NCBI RefSeq assembly: GCF_900112685.1
Contig: NZ_FOMS01000004.1
Span: forward strand, 256,498-320,497
Direction: 5' to 3'
DNA length: 64,000 bases
DNA from: Roseivivax sediminis
GTDB lineage: Bacteria > Pseudomonadota > Alphaproteobacteria > Rhodobacterales > Rhodobacteraceae
The position numbers were made by a program, and so were the translations under genes. Below, one piece after another: positions 26,461 through 37,720 of this stretch. Under the pieces are notes generated by a model that made no database searches, was not told the origin of the DNA, and was given only the letters and a program-made list of their open reading frames with translations. The stretch's first letter is position 1. Each line of letters starts with the position of its first letter.

Positions 26461-27762
26461 TCATCCCACGCGCCCCCGCACCAGCGCCGGCACCTCCGCG
26501 TCCGGCCCGATCCGCATCGCCGACTGCACCGCCCGCGATGCCGCCTCCGCCTGCCCTTCGCGCCCTGCATGCACGCGCGCCAGCGGCTGCCCCTTCGCCA
26601 CCACCGTGCCGAGGGGGGCCACGTCGGTCAGCCCCACCGCCGGATCGACCCGGTCGCCCTCGACCTGCCGGCCGCCGCCCAGCGCCACCACCGCAAGGCC
26701 CAGCGCCTCGCCGTCGATCGCCTCGACCACGCCGTCCTCCTGCGCCGGTACTTCCCGGACCACCGGCGCCTCGGGCAGCAGGCGCGCCCAGTTCTCGACG
26801 AAACCGCGCGGCCCGCCCATGGCATCGACCATCCGGCCAAACCGCTCGGCCGCCGCGCCGCCCCCGATCGCCGCGCCGATCCGCGCCGCGCCCGCCTGCA
26901 GCCCATCGCAGAGCCCAGCCGAGGCCAGAAGCTCCCCGCCCAGCGCTTCCGTCAGCTCCCGCAGCGGCCCGCCACCGCCGCTCAGTACCTGCATCGCCGC
27001 GGCCACCTCGACCGCGTTGCCGACCGCCGGCGCCAGCGGCGCGTCCATCCCCGTCAAGAGCGCCGTCGCCGGGCAACCCGCCGCCCGCGCCGTCTCCACC
27101 AGCGCCTCGGCCAGCAACCGCGCCTCGGCCTCGGTCTTCATGAACGCGCCCGAGCCGACCTTGACGTCGAGCACCAGCCCCCCGATTCCCGCCGCCAGCT
27201 TCTTCGACAGGATCGATGCGGTGATGAGATCGACGCTCTCAACCGTCGCCGTCACGTCGCGCACCGCGTAAAGCCGCCGGTCCGCGGGCGCGAGGTCCGC
27301 CGTCGCCCCGGCGATCGCACACCCCGCGACCTCCACCACCTCCCGCAGCCGCGCCTCGTCCAGGTCGGTGCGCACGCCCGGGATCGCCTCCAGCTTGTCG
27401 AGGGTGCCGCCCGTGTGACCCAGCCCCCGGCCCGAGATCATCGGCACGCAGACCCCGCAGGCGGCCAGCGCCGGGGCCAGCACGAGGCTCACGCAATCGC
27501 CCACGCCCCCGGTCGAATGCTTGTCGAGCACCGGCCCGCCCACGTCCCAGGTCAGCTGCCGCCCCGAGGCGCGCATCGCTTGCGTCAGCGCCAGCCGCCC
27601 CCCGGGGCCGAGCCCGCGCAGACAGACCGCCATCGCGAAGGCCCCGGCCTGTGCGTCCGACACGCCGCCGTCGGCCAGCCCGCGCGCGAACCAGGCCAGC
27701 GCCTCCGCATCCGGCGTCTCGCCGCGCCTGAGGGCCGCGATCACGCCGCGCGCGTCGGTCAT
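26461..27762 (-). CDS. deoA: Thymidine phosphorylase
   Basis: Phosphorolysis of thymidine (and deoxyuridine) to base and deoxyribose-1-phosphate, the substrate of DeoB. 433 residues. [18 protein letters not shown] is the phosphate loop signature, [15 protein letters not shown] the family signature, and [20 protein letters not shown] the catalytic region. The start overlaps the cdd stop by 4 nt (27759-27762). Full length, no defects seen. Confidence 0.96.
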   Translation of the reverse strand: MTDARGVIAALRRGETPDAEALAWFARGLADGGVSDAQAGAFAMAVCLRGLGPGGRLALTQAMRASGRQLTWDVGGPVLDKHSTGGVGDCVSLVLAPALAACGVCVPMISGRGLGHTGGTLDKLEAIPGVRTDLDEARLREVVEVAGCAIAGATADLAPADRRLYAVRDVTATVESVDLITASILSKKLAAGIGGLVLDVKVGSGAFMKTEAEARLLAEALVETARAAGCPATALLTGMDAPLAPAVGNAVEVAAAMQVLSGGGGPLRELTEALGGELLASAGLCDGLQAGAARIGAAIGGGAAAERFGRMVDAMGGPRGFVENWARLLPEAPVVREVPAQEDGVVEAIDGEALGLAVVALGGGRQVEGDRVDPAVGLTDVAPLGTVVAKGQPLARVHAGREGQAEAASRAVQSAMRIGPDAEVPALVRGRVG

Positions 27763-28166
27763 GCGCCCTCCATGTGGCCACGCCCGAAGGCCCCGGGCAG
27801 CAGATCCGACACGCGCATCACGCGCTCGGCTCCCGCCGTTGTGGCCATGGTGACCACCGCGTCGCCGGGCGCGAATTCCGCGATCTTCTGGCGGCAGCCG
27901 CCGCAGGGCGGCACCGGCTCGGGCGCGTCGGCGATCACGTAGATCGCCGCGATCTCGGTCCCGCCGCCGGCGACCATCGCGGCGATCGCGCCGGCCTCGG
28001 CGCAGGTGCCCTCGGGATAGGCCACGTTCTCCACGTTGCAACCCGCGAACACGGCGCCGGACCCGGTGCGCAAAGCCGCGCCGACCTTGAAGCCCGAATA
28101 GGGCGCATGGGCCCGCTCGCGCACCGCCCGCGCCGCCTCGCGCAATTCCGCCGCCTCGCCCGTCAT
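27759..28166 (-). CDS. cdd: Cytidine deaminase
   Basis: Deaminates cytidine and deoxycytidine to uridine forms. 135 residues, the short tetrameric type. The zinc site is C55-A-E57 (YPEGTCAEAGA) with C88 and C91 (PPCGGCRQ); use of cysteine rather than histidine in the CAE motif is standard for this type. It heads the cdd-deoA-deoB-add-upp operon. Start: ATG at 28166 gives the typical N-terminus ending in the HAPYSGFKVGAA motif. Confidence 0.95.
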   Translation of the reverse strand: MTGEAAELREAARAVRERAHAPYSGFKVGAALRTGSGAVFAGCNVENVAYPEGTCAEAGAIAAMVAGGGTEIAAIYVIADAPEPVPPCGGCRQKIAEFAPGDAVVTMATTAGAERVMRVSDLLPGAFGRGHMEGA

Positions 28167-28315
28167 GCTGCTCCCAGTCTCGCCCGCATCTCGCCGGACC
28201 TTCATGGTGTGCACGCGGCGTCGCAAGACGCAAGCCGCGCGGCGGCGGCGGAACCCCTCGCGCCGCGCCGCGTTCCCGCCGCGAGAACCGGAACACAACA
28301 CGAACGGAGCCCGCC

Positions 28316-28525
28316 ATGACAGACGATCCCAAACAGGACACCCCCGGCAACGCCGACAAGCCGGTCGAGCGCTGGACCACCGGCGACGAGCCGATGACCG
28401 GCGCCCAGGCCTCCTATCTCGAAACCCTCTGCGAAGAGGCGGGCGAGTCCTTCGACGACAGTCTCAGCAAGGCCGAGGCCTCGCGCCGCATCGATGCGCT
28501 GCAATCCGCCACGGGCCGCGGCTGA
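28316..28525 (+). CDS. DUF3072 small protein, copy 1
   Basis: 69 residues matching DUF3072: a variable acidic N-terminus, then DEPMTGAQASYLETLCEEAG and ESFDDSLSKAEASRRIDALQ, which form a short helix-turn-helix-like pair found alone in many small proteins. AACGGAG upstream supports the ATG. A second member follows after 66 nt. Related motifs are thought to mediate protein or DNA contacts, but no function is established to my knowledge. Confidence 0.85.
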   Translation: MTDDPKQDTPGNADKPVERWTTGDEPMTGAQASYLETLCEEAGESFDDSLSKAEASRRIDALQSATGRG

Positions 28526-28591
28526 CCGGAACCCGGTCGCGTCGGCGGGGCGTTTGCCCGTCAGGACACATCAAGACAGGAGGCCGACCTC

Positions 28592-28783
28592 ATGGCACAG
28601 CCGACGGAAGCCCAGCTCGATCCCGCCCACGACCTGCCGGACGACCCGCGCGAGCCGATGACCGATGTGCAGGCGGCGCAGCTGCGCGACCTCACCGACC
28701 GCACCGGCGAGGAGTTCGACATGGCGATGACCCAGCGCGAGGCCGCGCGCCGCATCGCGCAGCTCGACGAACTCGCCCGCTGA
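28592..28783 (+). CDS. DUF3072 small protein, copy 2
   Basis: 63 residues, a paralogue of the preceding gene: PREPMTDVQAAQLRDLTDRT then GEEFDMAMTQREAARRIAQL aligns closely with copy 1. ACAGGAGG at 28575-28582 is a good ribosome binding site. The tandem arrangement probably reflects duplication. Both genes run toward maeB (102 nt further), but nothing links them functionally. Confidence 0.85.
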   Translation: MAQPTEAQLDPAHDLPDDPREPMTDVQAAQLRDLTDRTGEEFDMAMTQREAARRIAQLDELAR

Positions 28784-28885
28784 CCGGCGCCGGCCGGGCC
28801 GGTGCCGCACCGCGGCAGGAACAGCACCTTCCGCACCGGCATCAAATGGGCTAGCCCTCCCCTCGACCACGACCCGGGGGGAGCA

Positions 28886-31165
<2,280 letters not shown>

Positions 31166-31172
31166 GCGTTCG

Positions 31173-31193
31173 GGGCGGGCAGACTGCCCGCCC
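31173..31193. terminator. Bidirectional terminator hairpin after maeB
   Basis: GGGCGGGCA (31173-31181) pairs with TGCCCGCCC (31185-31193) around GAC, 7 nt after the maeB stop and 41 nt before the end of the convergent gene. It is a variant of the hairpins after glyA and meaB. Confidence 0.55.
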
Positions 31194-31234
31194 TGCCGGA
31201 TCGGCGCGCCGCCACCCGGTCGGCGCGCGCCGGG

Positions 31235-31477
31235 TCAGATTCCGCCGCCCGTCGCCTCCCGCAGCGCGGCGGCCTCTTCCTCGGGTGTGCCGGGAAACGG
31301 ATCGCGTCCGGCGCGGCGGTACCAGTAGGCGGCGTTGCCCTCGTCCCCCTCCAGCCGGTGCAGATGGGCATGCATCCATGCGCCCTCCGGGCTCGGGTCG
31401 TCCTGCGCGATGTCATGTGCGCCCTGCCAGTCTCCCTGTGCGAGGGCATCGAGCGCGGCCTGCAGTCTCTCGTGCAT
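31235..31477 (-). CDS. Small conserved protein, function unknown
   Basis: 80 residues: MHERLQAALDALAQGDWQGA, then HDIAQDDPSPEGAWMHAHLH and RLEGDEGNAAYWYRRAGRDP. The spacing of alanine and aromatic residues resembles a single TPR-like helical pair, and the HAHLHRxEGDxxNAxYWYRRAG stretch is a recurring roseobacter hypothetical as I recall. AAGGAGG 8 nt upstream sets the start at 31477. No signal peptide or membrane segment. It converges on maeB and is divergent from prpE. Confidence 0.7.
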   Translation of the reverse strand: MHERLQAALDALAQGDWQGAHDIAQDDPSPEGAWMHAHLHRLEGDEGNAAYWYRRAGRDPFPGTPEEEAAALREATGGGI

Positions 31478-31542
31478 CGTGTCCTCCTTCCGGTTACCCC
31501 AGTCACGTAGGGCCGGGCCGCGCGCCGCACACCCCGCCGAGG

Positions 31543-31630
31543 TTTGCAAACTCCCGACGATTTCGCCGGATCGCTTCGCTGCCGCGTTGCTTTGCAAATA
31601 TCCGCAAGGTCGCGCCGCGAATTCTGCAAA
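31543..31630 (+). promoter_or_regulatory. TTTGCAAA boxes upstream of prpE
   Basis: TTTGCAAA occurs at 31543-31550 and 31591-31598, the second followed after TATC by CGCAAGG, and TCTGCAAA at 31623-31630. This AT-containing stretch stands out from its GC-rich surroundings. The ScfR family (PccR in Rhodobacter sphaeroides) binds paired TTTGCAAA elements at propionyl-CoA genes, so these are candidate operators for propionate-responsive control of prpE. Confidence 0.55.
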
Positions 31631-31725
31631 CTTTTTGTCGCAGGCTTGGGAGTGTGGTCGCTAACGGGCTTGCCCGACCGTGTCCGCTATCCGTAACAGA
31701 CCGGCAACGAGGAGGAGGGAACGCG

Positions 31726-33618
31726 ATGAGCTATGCCGAGGTTTACGCCGCCTGGAAAGCCGACCCGGAGGCGTTCTGGATGGACGCGGCCCGCGCCATC
31801 GACTGGGACCGCGCGCCTAAGAAGGCGCTCACCGACAAGGGCGACGACCTCTATGCCTGGTTCGCCGACGGCCTCGTCAACACCTGCTGGAACGCCGTCG
31901 ACCGACACGTGGAGGCCGGCCGCGGCGAGCAGACCGCGATCATCCACGACAGCCCTGTCACCCACACCAGGCGCGAGATCTCCTACGTGGAGCTGCGCAA
32001 CCGCGTCGCCACGCTCGCCGGGGCTCTGCGCGCCAAGGGCGTGGAAAAGGGCGACCGCGTCATCATCTACATGCCGATGATCCCCGAGGCGCTGGAGGCG
32101 ATGCTCGCCTGCGCCCGGCTCGGCGCGATCCACTCGGTCGTCTTCGGCGGCTTCGCGGCGAACGAACTCGCGGTGCGCATCGACGACGCCAAGCCCAAGG
32201 CGATCATCGCCGCGTCCTGCGGCATCGAACCGGGGCGGATCGTCCACTACAAGCCGCTCCTCGACGGCGCCATAGAGCAGGCGACGCACAAGCCGGATTT
32301 CTGCGTGATCTTCCAGCGCGAGGCGGAAGTGGCCCACCTGACCGAAGGCCGCGACGTCAACTGGCACGGCTTCCAGTACGGCGTGGAGCCGGCCGAATGC
32401 GTCCCCGTGGAGGGCGACCACCCGGCCTACATCCTCTACACCTCGGGCACGACCGGGGCGCCCAAGGGTGTCGTGCGGCCCACCGGCGGGCACCTCGTCG
32501 CGCTCAACTGGACGATGAAGAACATCTACAACGTCGATCCCGGAGAGGTCTTCTGGGCCGCCTCGGACGTCGGCTGGGTCGTCGGCCACAGCTACATCTG
32601 CTACGCGCCGCTGATCCACGGCAATACCACCATCGTGTTCGAGGGCAAGCCCGTCGGCACCCCCGATCCCGGCACGTTCTGGCGCGTGATCTCCGAACAC
32701 AAGGTGCGCAGCTTCTTCACCGCGCCGACCGCCTTCCGCGCCGTGAAGCGCGAGGATCCCACGGGCGAGTTCATCGCGAAATACGACCTGTCGCACCTGC
32801 GGGCGATCTACCTCGCCGGCGAACGCGCCGACCCCGACACGATCGAGTGGACGCAGGACAAGACAGGAAAGCCGGTCTACGACCACTGGTGGCAGACCGA
32901 GACCGGCTGGACCATCGCCGGCAACCCCGTCGGGATCGAGGCGATGCCGGTCAAGATCGGCTCCCCGACGGTGGCGATGCCGGGCTACGACATCCGCATC
33001 CTCGCCGAGGACGGCTCCGAGAAGCCAGACGGAGAGCTGGGCGCCATCGCGGTGAAACTGCCGCTGCCGCCCGGCACGTTGCCGACGCTCTGGAACGCCG
33101 AGGAGAGGTTCCGCAAATCCTACCTGACCACATTCCCCGGCTATTACGAGACCGGCGATGCCGGCATGAAGGACGCGGACGGCTACCTCTGGATCATGGC
33201 GCGCACCGACGACGTCATCAACGTCGCCGGCCACAGGCTGTCGACGGGGGGCATGGAAGAGGTGCTCGCCAGCCACCCCGACGTCGCCGAATGCGCGGTG
33301 GTCGGCGTGAAGGATGAATTGAAGGGCCAGCTTCCCATGGGCTTCGTCTGCCTGACCAAGGGCGTGAACCGCCCCGCCGCGGAGGTCGAGGCCGAATGCG
33401 TGAAGCTGGTGCGCGACCGCATCGGGCCGGTCGCGGCCTTCAAGCTCTGCAAGGTGGTGGACCGACTGCCCAAGACCCGATCCGGCAAGATCCTGCGCCG
33501 CAGCATGGCCGCCATCGCCGACGGCGAGGAGGTCAAGGTCCCGGCGACCATAGACGATCCGGCGATCCTCGACGAGATCCGCGAAGGCGTCTCCGCGATG
33601 GGCTATCCGCGCGGCTGA
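31726..33618 (+). CDS. prpE: Propionyl-CoA synthetase
   Basis: Activates propionate (and acetate or acrylate with lower preference in known members) to the CoA ester. 630 residues. ATP loop YTSGTTGAPKGVV from residue 238, followed by RPTGGHLVAL, which matches the PrpE form; VYDHWWQTETGW in the A5 region; YYETGDAGMKDADGYLWIM; and catalytic K588 in RSGKILRRS, the lysine acetylated in homologues. GGAGGAGGG precedes the ATG. TTTGCAAA boxes lie 100-180 nt upstream. A CobB-type deacetylase, which could reactivate such enzymes, is encoded at 44.7 kb. Confidence 0.94.
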   Translation: MSYAEVYAAWKADPEAFWMDAARAIDWDRAPKKALTDKGDDLYAWFADGLVNTCWNAVDRHVEAGRGEQTAIIHDSPVTHTRREISYVELRNRVATLAGALRAKGVEKGDRVIIYMPMIPEALEAMLACARLGAIHSVVFGGFAANELAVRIDDAKPKAIIAASCGIEPGRIVHYKPLLDGAIEQATHKPDFCVIFQREAEVAHLTEGRDVNWHGFQYGVEPAECVPVEGDHPAYILYTSGTTGAPKGVVRPTGGHLVALNWTMKNIYNVDPGEVFWAASDVGWVVGHSYICYAPLIHGNTTIVFEGKPVGTPDPGTFWRVISEHKVRSFFTAPTAFRAVKREDPTGEFIAKYDLSHLRAIYLAGERADPDTIEWTQDKTGKPVYDHWWQTETGWTIAGNPVGIEAMPVKIGSPTVAMPGYDIRILAEDGSEKPDGELGAIAVKLPLPPGTLPTLWNAEERFRKSYLTTFPGYYETGDAGMKDADGYLWIMARTDDVINVAGHRLSTGGMEEVLASHPDVAECAVVGVKDELKGQLPMGFVCLTKGVNRPAAEVEAECVKLVRDRIGPVAAFKLCKVVDRLPKTRSGKILRRSMAAIADGEEVKVPATIDDPAILDEIREGVSAMGYPRG

Positions 33619-33756
33619 TGCTCCGGCGCCGTCGCTGCTGCATGGCACCGTGATACCGGACTTGCGCCCCCGGCCCAGCGGGCCGGCCGGCTCCCGTCTC
33701 GGCGACCGTGCCCAGGCCGCCGCGAACCTTGGTCCCGCGCGCGGGAGGCGCCGGCC

Positions 33757-34254
33757 CTATCGCCGCACCCCCTCCAAAAGTTCGTCCGACACCTTCTCGT
33801 GGCCGTGCAGAACGGTGAAGACCCCCGTCGCCTCCACCACCGCCGCCTGCACGCGGCTCAGGTCGCCCACGTTCTCGTCGCGCAGCTTGGCCCAGAGGTC
33901 CGCCCGCGTCATGTCGGCACGGGCGAGGTTCTGCTCCAGGATCTTGCCGTTCTCCATCACCATGAGCGGGCCGTTGTCGATCGTGTTCTCGGCGGCACGG
34001 AAATGCGTGCGCAGGGGCGCCACCGCCATCTGCCACAGGAAGATGACGACGACCGCGCAGATCGGAATCCACAGGCTCTTGTCCGTCGCCGTCAGGCCGC
34101 TCGCCACCACGGAACCAAGCGCCACCGTCACGGCAAAGTCGAAGCCCGAGAGCTTCGAAAACGACCGCAGCCCGAAGATGCGGCTCATGGCGATCACCAC
34201 CGCCATCAACAGGGTGACGCGGAGCAGCAATTCTCCGAACAGGGCAAGGCTCAT
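33757..34254 (-). CDS. DUF421 family membrane protein (YetF-like)
   Basis: 165 residues. Three hydrophobic segments in the first 85 residues (LLLRVTLLMAVVIAMSRIFG, FDFAVTVALGSVVASGLT, LWIPICAVVVIFLWQMA) precede a soluble C-terminal domain with LMVMENGKILEQNLARADMT and LRDENVGDLSRVQAAVVEAT, diagnostic of DUF421. Bacillus relatives such as YetF and YrbG are membrane proteins of uncertain role. Its start overlaps the stop of the DUF4396 gene (ATGA at 34251-34254), so the two are probably co-translated. Confidence 0.88.
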   Translation of the reverse strand: MSLALFGELLLRVTLLMAVVIAMSRIFGLRSFSKLSGFDFAVTVALGSVVASGLTATDKSLWIPICAVVVIFLWQMAVAPLRTHFRAAENTIDNGPLMVMENGKILEQNLARADMTRADLWAKLRDENVGDLSRVQAAVVEATGVFTVLHGHEKVSDELLEGVRR

Positions 34255-34934
34255 GCATGGGCTCCTTCGCGGTCATGGTCGTGATGGGTATGGCGCGGAT
34301 CCATCATACCCGATTTCACGCCGCGCTGAATGAGCCAGATATTCATCGGCCAGGCGGCCAGCAGCCCCAGGCTGAGCGACACGACCAGCGAGGACCAGAA
34401 CCGCACCTCGCCCATGGTCGCGCCGCCCGACAGCCACAGATCGGTGCCGATGGCGACAACCTCCATCACCGTGATCGAGGGCGTCTCGCTCAGCACAGCG
34501 TCGCGCAGCGCGGTGCGCAGCGGCGTGCCCTCCTGCACCAGCGGCCCGACGGTCAGCGCAAAGCCCGCCGCATAGGCGCAGGCGAAAGTCAGCGCCGCCA
34601 CCCAGACCGTGGCCAGCGACAGAAGCCCGACGGCAATGAAGAGCCCGGCGATCTCACCCAGCCCGCAGCCCGAATAGCAATGCGCCACCGACCGCGCGCC
34701 GCGCCGCGCGGGACTATCGCGCGCGATCTCCTTGCGGCCCGCCCAGCGGTAGATCAGCAGGCCCAGCGGCCCCGAATAGGCCACGGTCAGGGCCCAGACG
34801 AGCTTCATGAGGCTCATCAGGTGGCTGTTGCGGGTTGTCAGGTCGCGGATCGTCCAGGCCAGGCACGGCACCATCGCTGCGACCCAGAGGCCGAGGACGA
34901 GCGGGGAGGAAAGTAGCGCTGTCACGACATCCAT
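34251..34934 (-). CDS. DUF4396 family membrane protein with His-rich tail
   Basis: 227 residues with about six transmembrane segments. LMKLVWALTVAYSGPLGLLI and SVAHCYSGCGLGEIAGL are the DUF4396 landmarks. The conserved HCYSGCGLGE includes a His and two Cys in the membrane plane, and the C-terminus is histidine-rich (HTHHDHDREGAHA). These suggest metal handling, although no function is established. It is the upstream partner of the DUF421 gene in a two-gene operon. Confidence 0.85.
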   Translation of the reverse strand: MDVVTALLSSPLVLGLWVAAMVPCLAWTIRDLTTRNSHLMSLMKLVWALTVAYSGPLGLLIYRWAGRKEIARDSPARRGARSVAHCYSGCGLGEIAGLFIAVGLLSLATVWVAALTFACAYAAGFALTVGPLVQEGTPLRTALRDAVLSETPSITVMEVVAIGTDLWLSGGATMGEVRFWSSLVVSLSLGLLAAWPMNIWLIQRGVKSGMMDPRHTHHDHDREGAHA

Positions 34935-34998
34935 GTCCGGCCAACGCCGTGGAGGGCGGGCCCGGTTCCCCGTCCGTCCTCCGGTGGCGCCGTCCGTC

Positions 34999-35760
34999 TC
35001 AGACGAACTGCTCGCGAATGAGCCGCTCTTCGAGCCCGTGACCGGGGTCGAAGAGGACCCGGTGCACCACGCCCGGCTCCGACCGGATGCCGACCTCCAC
35101 CACGTCGCGCACCGACCGCGAATCCGCCTCCGCCATGACCGGGCGCTTCTCGCCGTCCAGCACCTCGAAGCGCACGTCGGCAGTCTTGGGCAGGAGCGCC
35201 CCGCGCCAGCGCCGCGGCCGGAACGCCGACATCGCGGTCAGCGCCAGCACATCCGCGCCAATCGGCAGGATAGGCCCGTGGGCGGAGTAGTTGTAGGCGG
35301 TCGAGCCTGCCGGCGTCGCCACCAGCGCGCCGTCGCAGACAAGCTCCGACATGCGCATCCGCCCATCCACGGTGATCCTGAGACGCGCCGCCTGCGGCCC
35401 TTGCCGCAGCAGCGACACCTCGTTGATCGCCAATGCCTCGTGCACCGCGCCGCCGGTGTCCACCGCGCGCATCGACAACGGGTTGAGCTCCGCCTCCTCC
35501 GCCGCGGCCAGCCGCTCGGGCAGGTCGTGGTCGGAATATTCGTTCATCAGGAAGCCCACCGTACCGCGATTCATGCCGTAGACCGGCACCGCCAGCGCCT
35601 GCGTGCGGTGCAGCGTCTGCAGCATGAACCCGTCGCCGCCCAGCGCGACGATCACGTCGGCGCCGCTCTCGGCATGGTCGCCATAGGCGCGGGTCAGCGA
35701 TTCCAGCGCCGCCTGCGCGATGGGCGCGTTCGACGCGGCGAAGGCGATGCGAAGCGTCAT
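34999..35760 (-). CDS. nadK: NAD kinase
   Basis: Phosphorylates NAD to NADP. 253 residues, the compact alphaproteobacterial form. G41-G42-D43-G44 in [16 protein letters not shown] is the catalytic GGDG motif, [11 protein letters not shown] follows, and [16 protein letters not shown] is the conserved NAD-binding stretch. Start at 35760 matches the common short N-terminus ([10 protein letters not shown]). It is divergent from glyA. Confidence 0.95.
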   Translation of the reverse strand: MTLRIAFAASNAPIAQAALESLTRAYGDHAESGADVIVALGGDGFMLQTLHRTQALAVPVYGMNRGTVGFLMNEYSDHDLPERLAAAEEAELNPLSMRAVDTGGAVHEALAINEVSLLRQGPQAARLRITVDGRMRMSELVCDGALVATPAGSTAYNYSAHGPILPIGADVLALTAMSAFRPRRWRGALLPKTADVRFEVLDGEKRPVMAEADSRSVRDVVEVGIRSEPGVVHRVLFDPGHGLEERLIREQFV

Positions 35761-35866
35761 GGCGCTGGGTTTCCTCGGTCGGACAATCCGCGCCGAAACA
35801 AGCACATGTTTTCCGCCCTGACCAGCGATGCGCAACATCCTTACGGGGTGCCGCGTCGCATTCCCC

Positions 35867-35929
35867 TTGCCATGTGTCGCCTCCGGGGGTGTATAGAGGG
35901 CTTCAGCGCACTGGTTTCCGATCGGAAAC
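35867..35929 (+). promoter_or_regulatory. Candidate glyA promoter and 16-bp operator-like palindrome
   Basis: TTGCCA (35867-35872) and TATAGA (35892-35897) are 19 nt apart. About 17 nt past the -10-like box is a perfect 16-bp palindrome GTTTCCGATCGGAAAC (35914-35929), followed by a further GGAAAC (35933-35938). The position suits a repressor site. The leader did not match a riboswitch that I know. Confidence 0.4.
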
Positions 35930-35995
35930 ACGGGAAACGCAACGCCGGGAGCCGGCCCGCGCCGGCCGCCCCGGCCAGATTCGGGAGATATCGAC

Positions 35996-37285
35996 ATGAA
36001 CATCACCCACCGCGACACCGGGTTTTTCACCGAGACCCTGTCCAGCCGCGACCCGGAACTCTTCGCGGCGATGGAGGGCGAGCTCGGCCGTCAGCGCGAC
36101 GAGATCGAGCTGATCGCGTCCGAGAACATCGTAAGCCGCGCCGTGATGGAAGCGCAGGGCGGCGTGATGACCAACAAGTACGCGGAAGGCTATCCCGGCC
36201 GGCGCTATTACGGCGGCTGCAAGTGGGTCGACGTGGCCGAGAACCTCGCCATCGACCGTGCCAAGCAGCTTTTCGGCTGCGGCTTCGCCAACGTGCAGCC
36301 CAATTCCGGCAGCCAGGCCAACCAGGGGGTGTTCACCGCGCTTCTGCAGCCGGGCGACACGATCCTCGGCATGAGCCTCGATGCCGGCGGGCACCTCACC
36401 CACGGCGCCAAGCCCAACCAGTCAGGCAAGTGGTTCAACGCCGTGCAATACGGCGTGCGGCGCGAGGACGAGCAGCTCGATTACGACCAGCTCGACGCGC
36501 TCGCGAAAGAGCACAAGCCGAAGATGATCATCGCCGGCGGCTCGGCGATCCCGCGGATCATCGACTTCGCCGGGATGCGTGAGATCGCGGACAGCGTCGG
36601 CGCGTATCTTCTCGTGGACATGGCCCACTTTGCGGGGCTGGTGGCCTCGGGCCACTACCCCTCGCCCTTCCCGCACGCGCATGTGGCGACGACCACGACC
36701 CACAAGACCCTGCGCGGCCCGCGCGGCGGCATGATCCTGACCGACGACGAGGCACTGGCCAAGAAGTTCAACTCGGCGATCTTCCCGGGCATCCAGGGCG
36801 GGCCGCTGATGCACGTCATTGCCGCCAAGGCCGTGGCCTTCGGCGAGGCGCTGCGCCCGGAGTTCAGGAATTACTCCGGCCAGGTCATAAAGAACGCACA
36901 GGCGCTGTCGGAGCGGCTGATCGAGGGCGGACTCGGCACCGTGACGGGCGGCACCGACACGCACCTGGTCCTGGTGGACCTGCGCCCCAAGGGCGTGAAG
37001 GGCAACGCGACCGAGACCTCGCTCGGCCACGCGCACATCACCTGCAACAAGAACGGCGTCCCCTTCGATCCCGAGAAGCCGACGGTGACGTCGGGCATCC
37101 GCCTCGGCACGCCGGCGGGCACCACCCGCGGCTTCGGCGAGGACGAGTTCCGCCGGATCGCCGACTGGATCGTCGAGGTGGTGGACGGGCTCGCGCAGTC
37201 CGAGGAGAACGGCGCGGTCGAGGCCAAGGTGCGCGCCGAAGTGGCCGAGATGCTCGCGCGCTTCCCGGTCTACCCCGAGCTGTGA
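35996..37285 (+). CDS. glyA: Serine hydroxymethyltransferase
   Basis: Converts serine and tetrahydrofolate to glycine and methylene-THF, the main one-carbon source. 429 residues. PLP lysine K237 in [34 protein letters not shown] and [17 protein letters not shown] at the N-terminus; [13 protein letters not shown] in the cofactor region. Start at 35996 after GGGAGA. A strong hairpin follows the stop codon. The promoter region contains an operator-like palindrome. Confidence 0.97.
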   Translation: MNITHRDTGFFTETLSSRDPELFAAMEGELGRQRDEIELIASENIVSRAVMEAQGGVMTNKYAEGYPGRRYYGGCKWVDVAENLAIDRAKQLFGCGFANVQPNSGSQANQGVFTALLQPGDTILGMSLDAGGHLTHGAKPNQSGKWFNAVQYGVRREDEQLDYDQLDALAKEHKPKMIIAGGSAIPRIIDFAGMREIADSVGAYLLVDMAHFAGLVASGHYPSPFPHAHVATTTTHKTLRGPRGGMILTDDEALAKKFNSAIFPGIQGGPLMHVIAAKAVAFGEALRPEFRNYSGQVIKNAQALSERLIEGGLGTVTGGTDTHLVLVDLRPKGVKGNATETSLGHAHITCNKNGVPFDPEKPTVTSGIRLGTPAGTTRGFGEDEFRRIADWIVEVVDGLAQSEENGAVEAKVRAEVAEMLARFPVYPEL

Positions 37286-37292
37286 AGCTCGC

Positions 37293-37319
37293 GCAGGGTG
37301 GGCAGATTGCCCACCCTGC
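37293..37319. terminator. Terminator hairpin after glyA
   Basis: GCAGGGTGGGCA (37293-37304) pairs perfectly over 12 bp with TGCCCACCCTGC (37308-37319), loop GAT, starting 8 nt after the glyA stop. Its 21-nt core is the same, on the opposite strand, as the hairpin after meaB at 59391-59411. Confidence 0.6.
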
Positions 37320-37720
37320 CAGGCGCCGCTGACGCCCCATCGACAAACCGGCAGCCGCTGCCGAAGAGGAACATCGCGGCTTTCGTCCCGGCCACCGGCC
37401 CGCGCGACGCAGGCCACCTCGCGCCCGAGTGGTGGCCGCGACGCCGGCCCACTCGGCGCGCCAAACGCGGACCATCACGTCAGGCCATGCGCCGCTCCCA
37501 TCGCGCCTCACCCTCGGCGCGATGGGACCGCCCGAACGCAACGCGAGAACGGCATGACGACCGCCACCCCGACAAGAGCGCGCGCGGCCCCACCACGCCA
37601 CCGGGCGTCCCCATCGCGCCGCCCGCCCTTGGTTTTCATCTGCCCGGAAATATCCCGGGAGCGCGAGGGCAGCGCCCTCGCTCCCATCGCCTGCCACATA
37701 AACCGACGGCCGCCCCTTGA
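37320..37720. other. Non-coding stretch between glyA and a convergent gene
   Basis: About 400 nt with no convincing gene. It contains repeat copy 8 and its GC hairpin at 37632-37681; the rest shows nothing recognisable. Confidence 0.5.
37632..37681 (-). repeat. Intergenic repeat copy 8 with GC hairpin
   Basis: Minus strand: GCGAGGGC-GCT-GCCCTCGC (37663-37681 in plus coordinates), then GCTCCC and GGGATATTTCCGGGCAGATG AAAACC. Same order as copy 7: hairpin, then CTCCC, then repeat core. Confidence 0.65.

Noticed and set aside
35761..35995. Glycine or other riboswitch upstream of glyA
   Set aside because: None of the conserved cores I know (glycine, THF, SAM-II) could be found; a protein operator is the better explanation.
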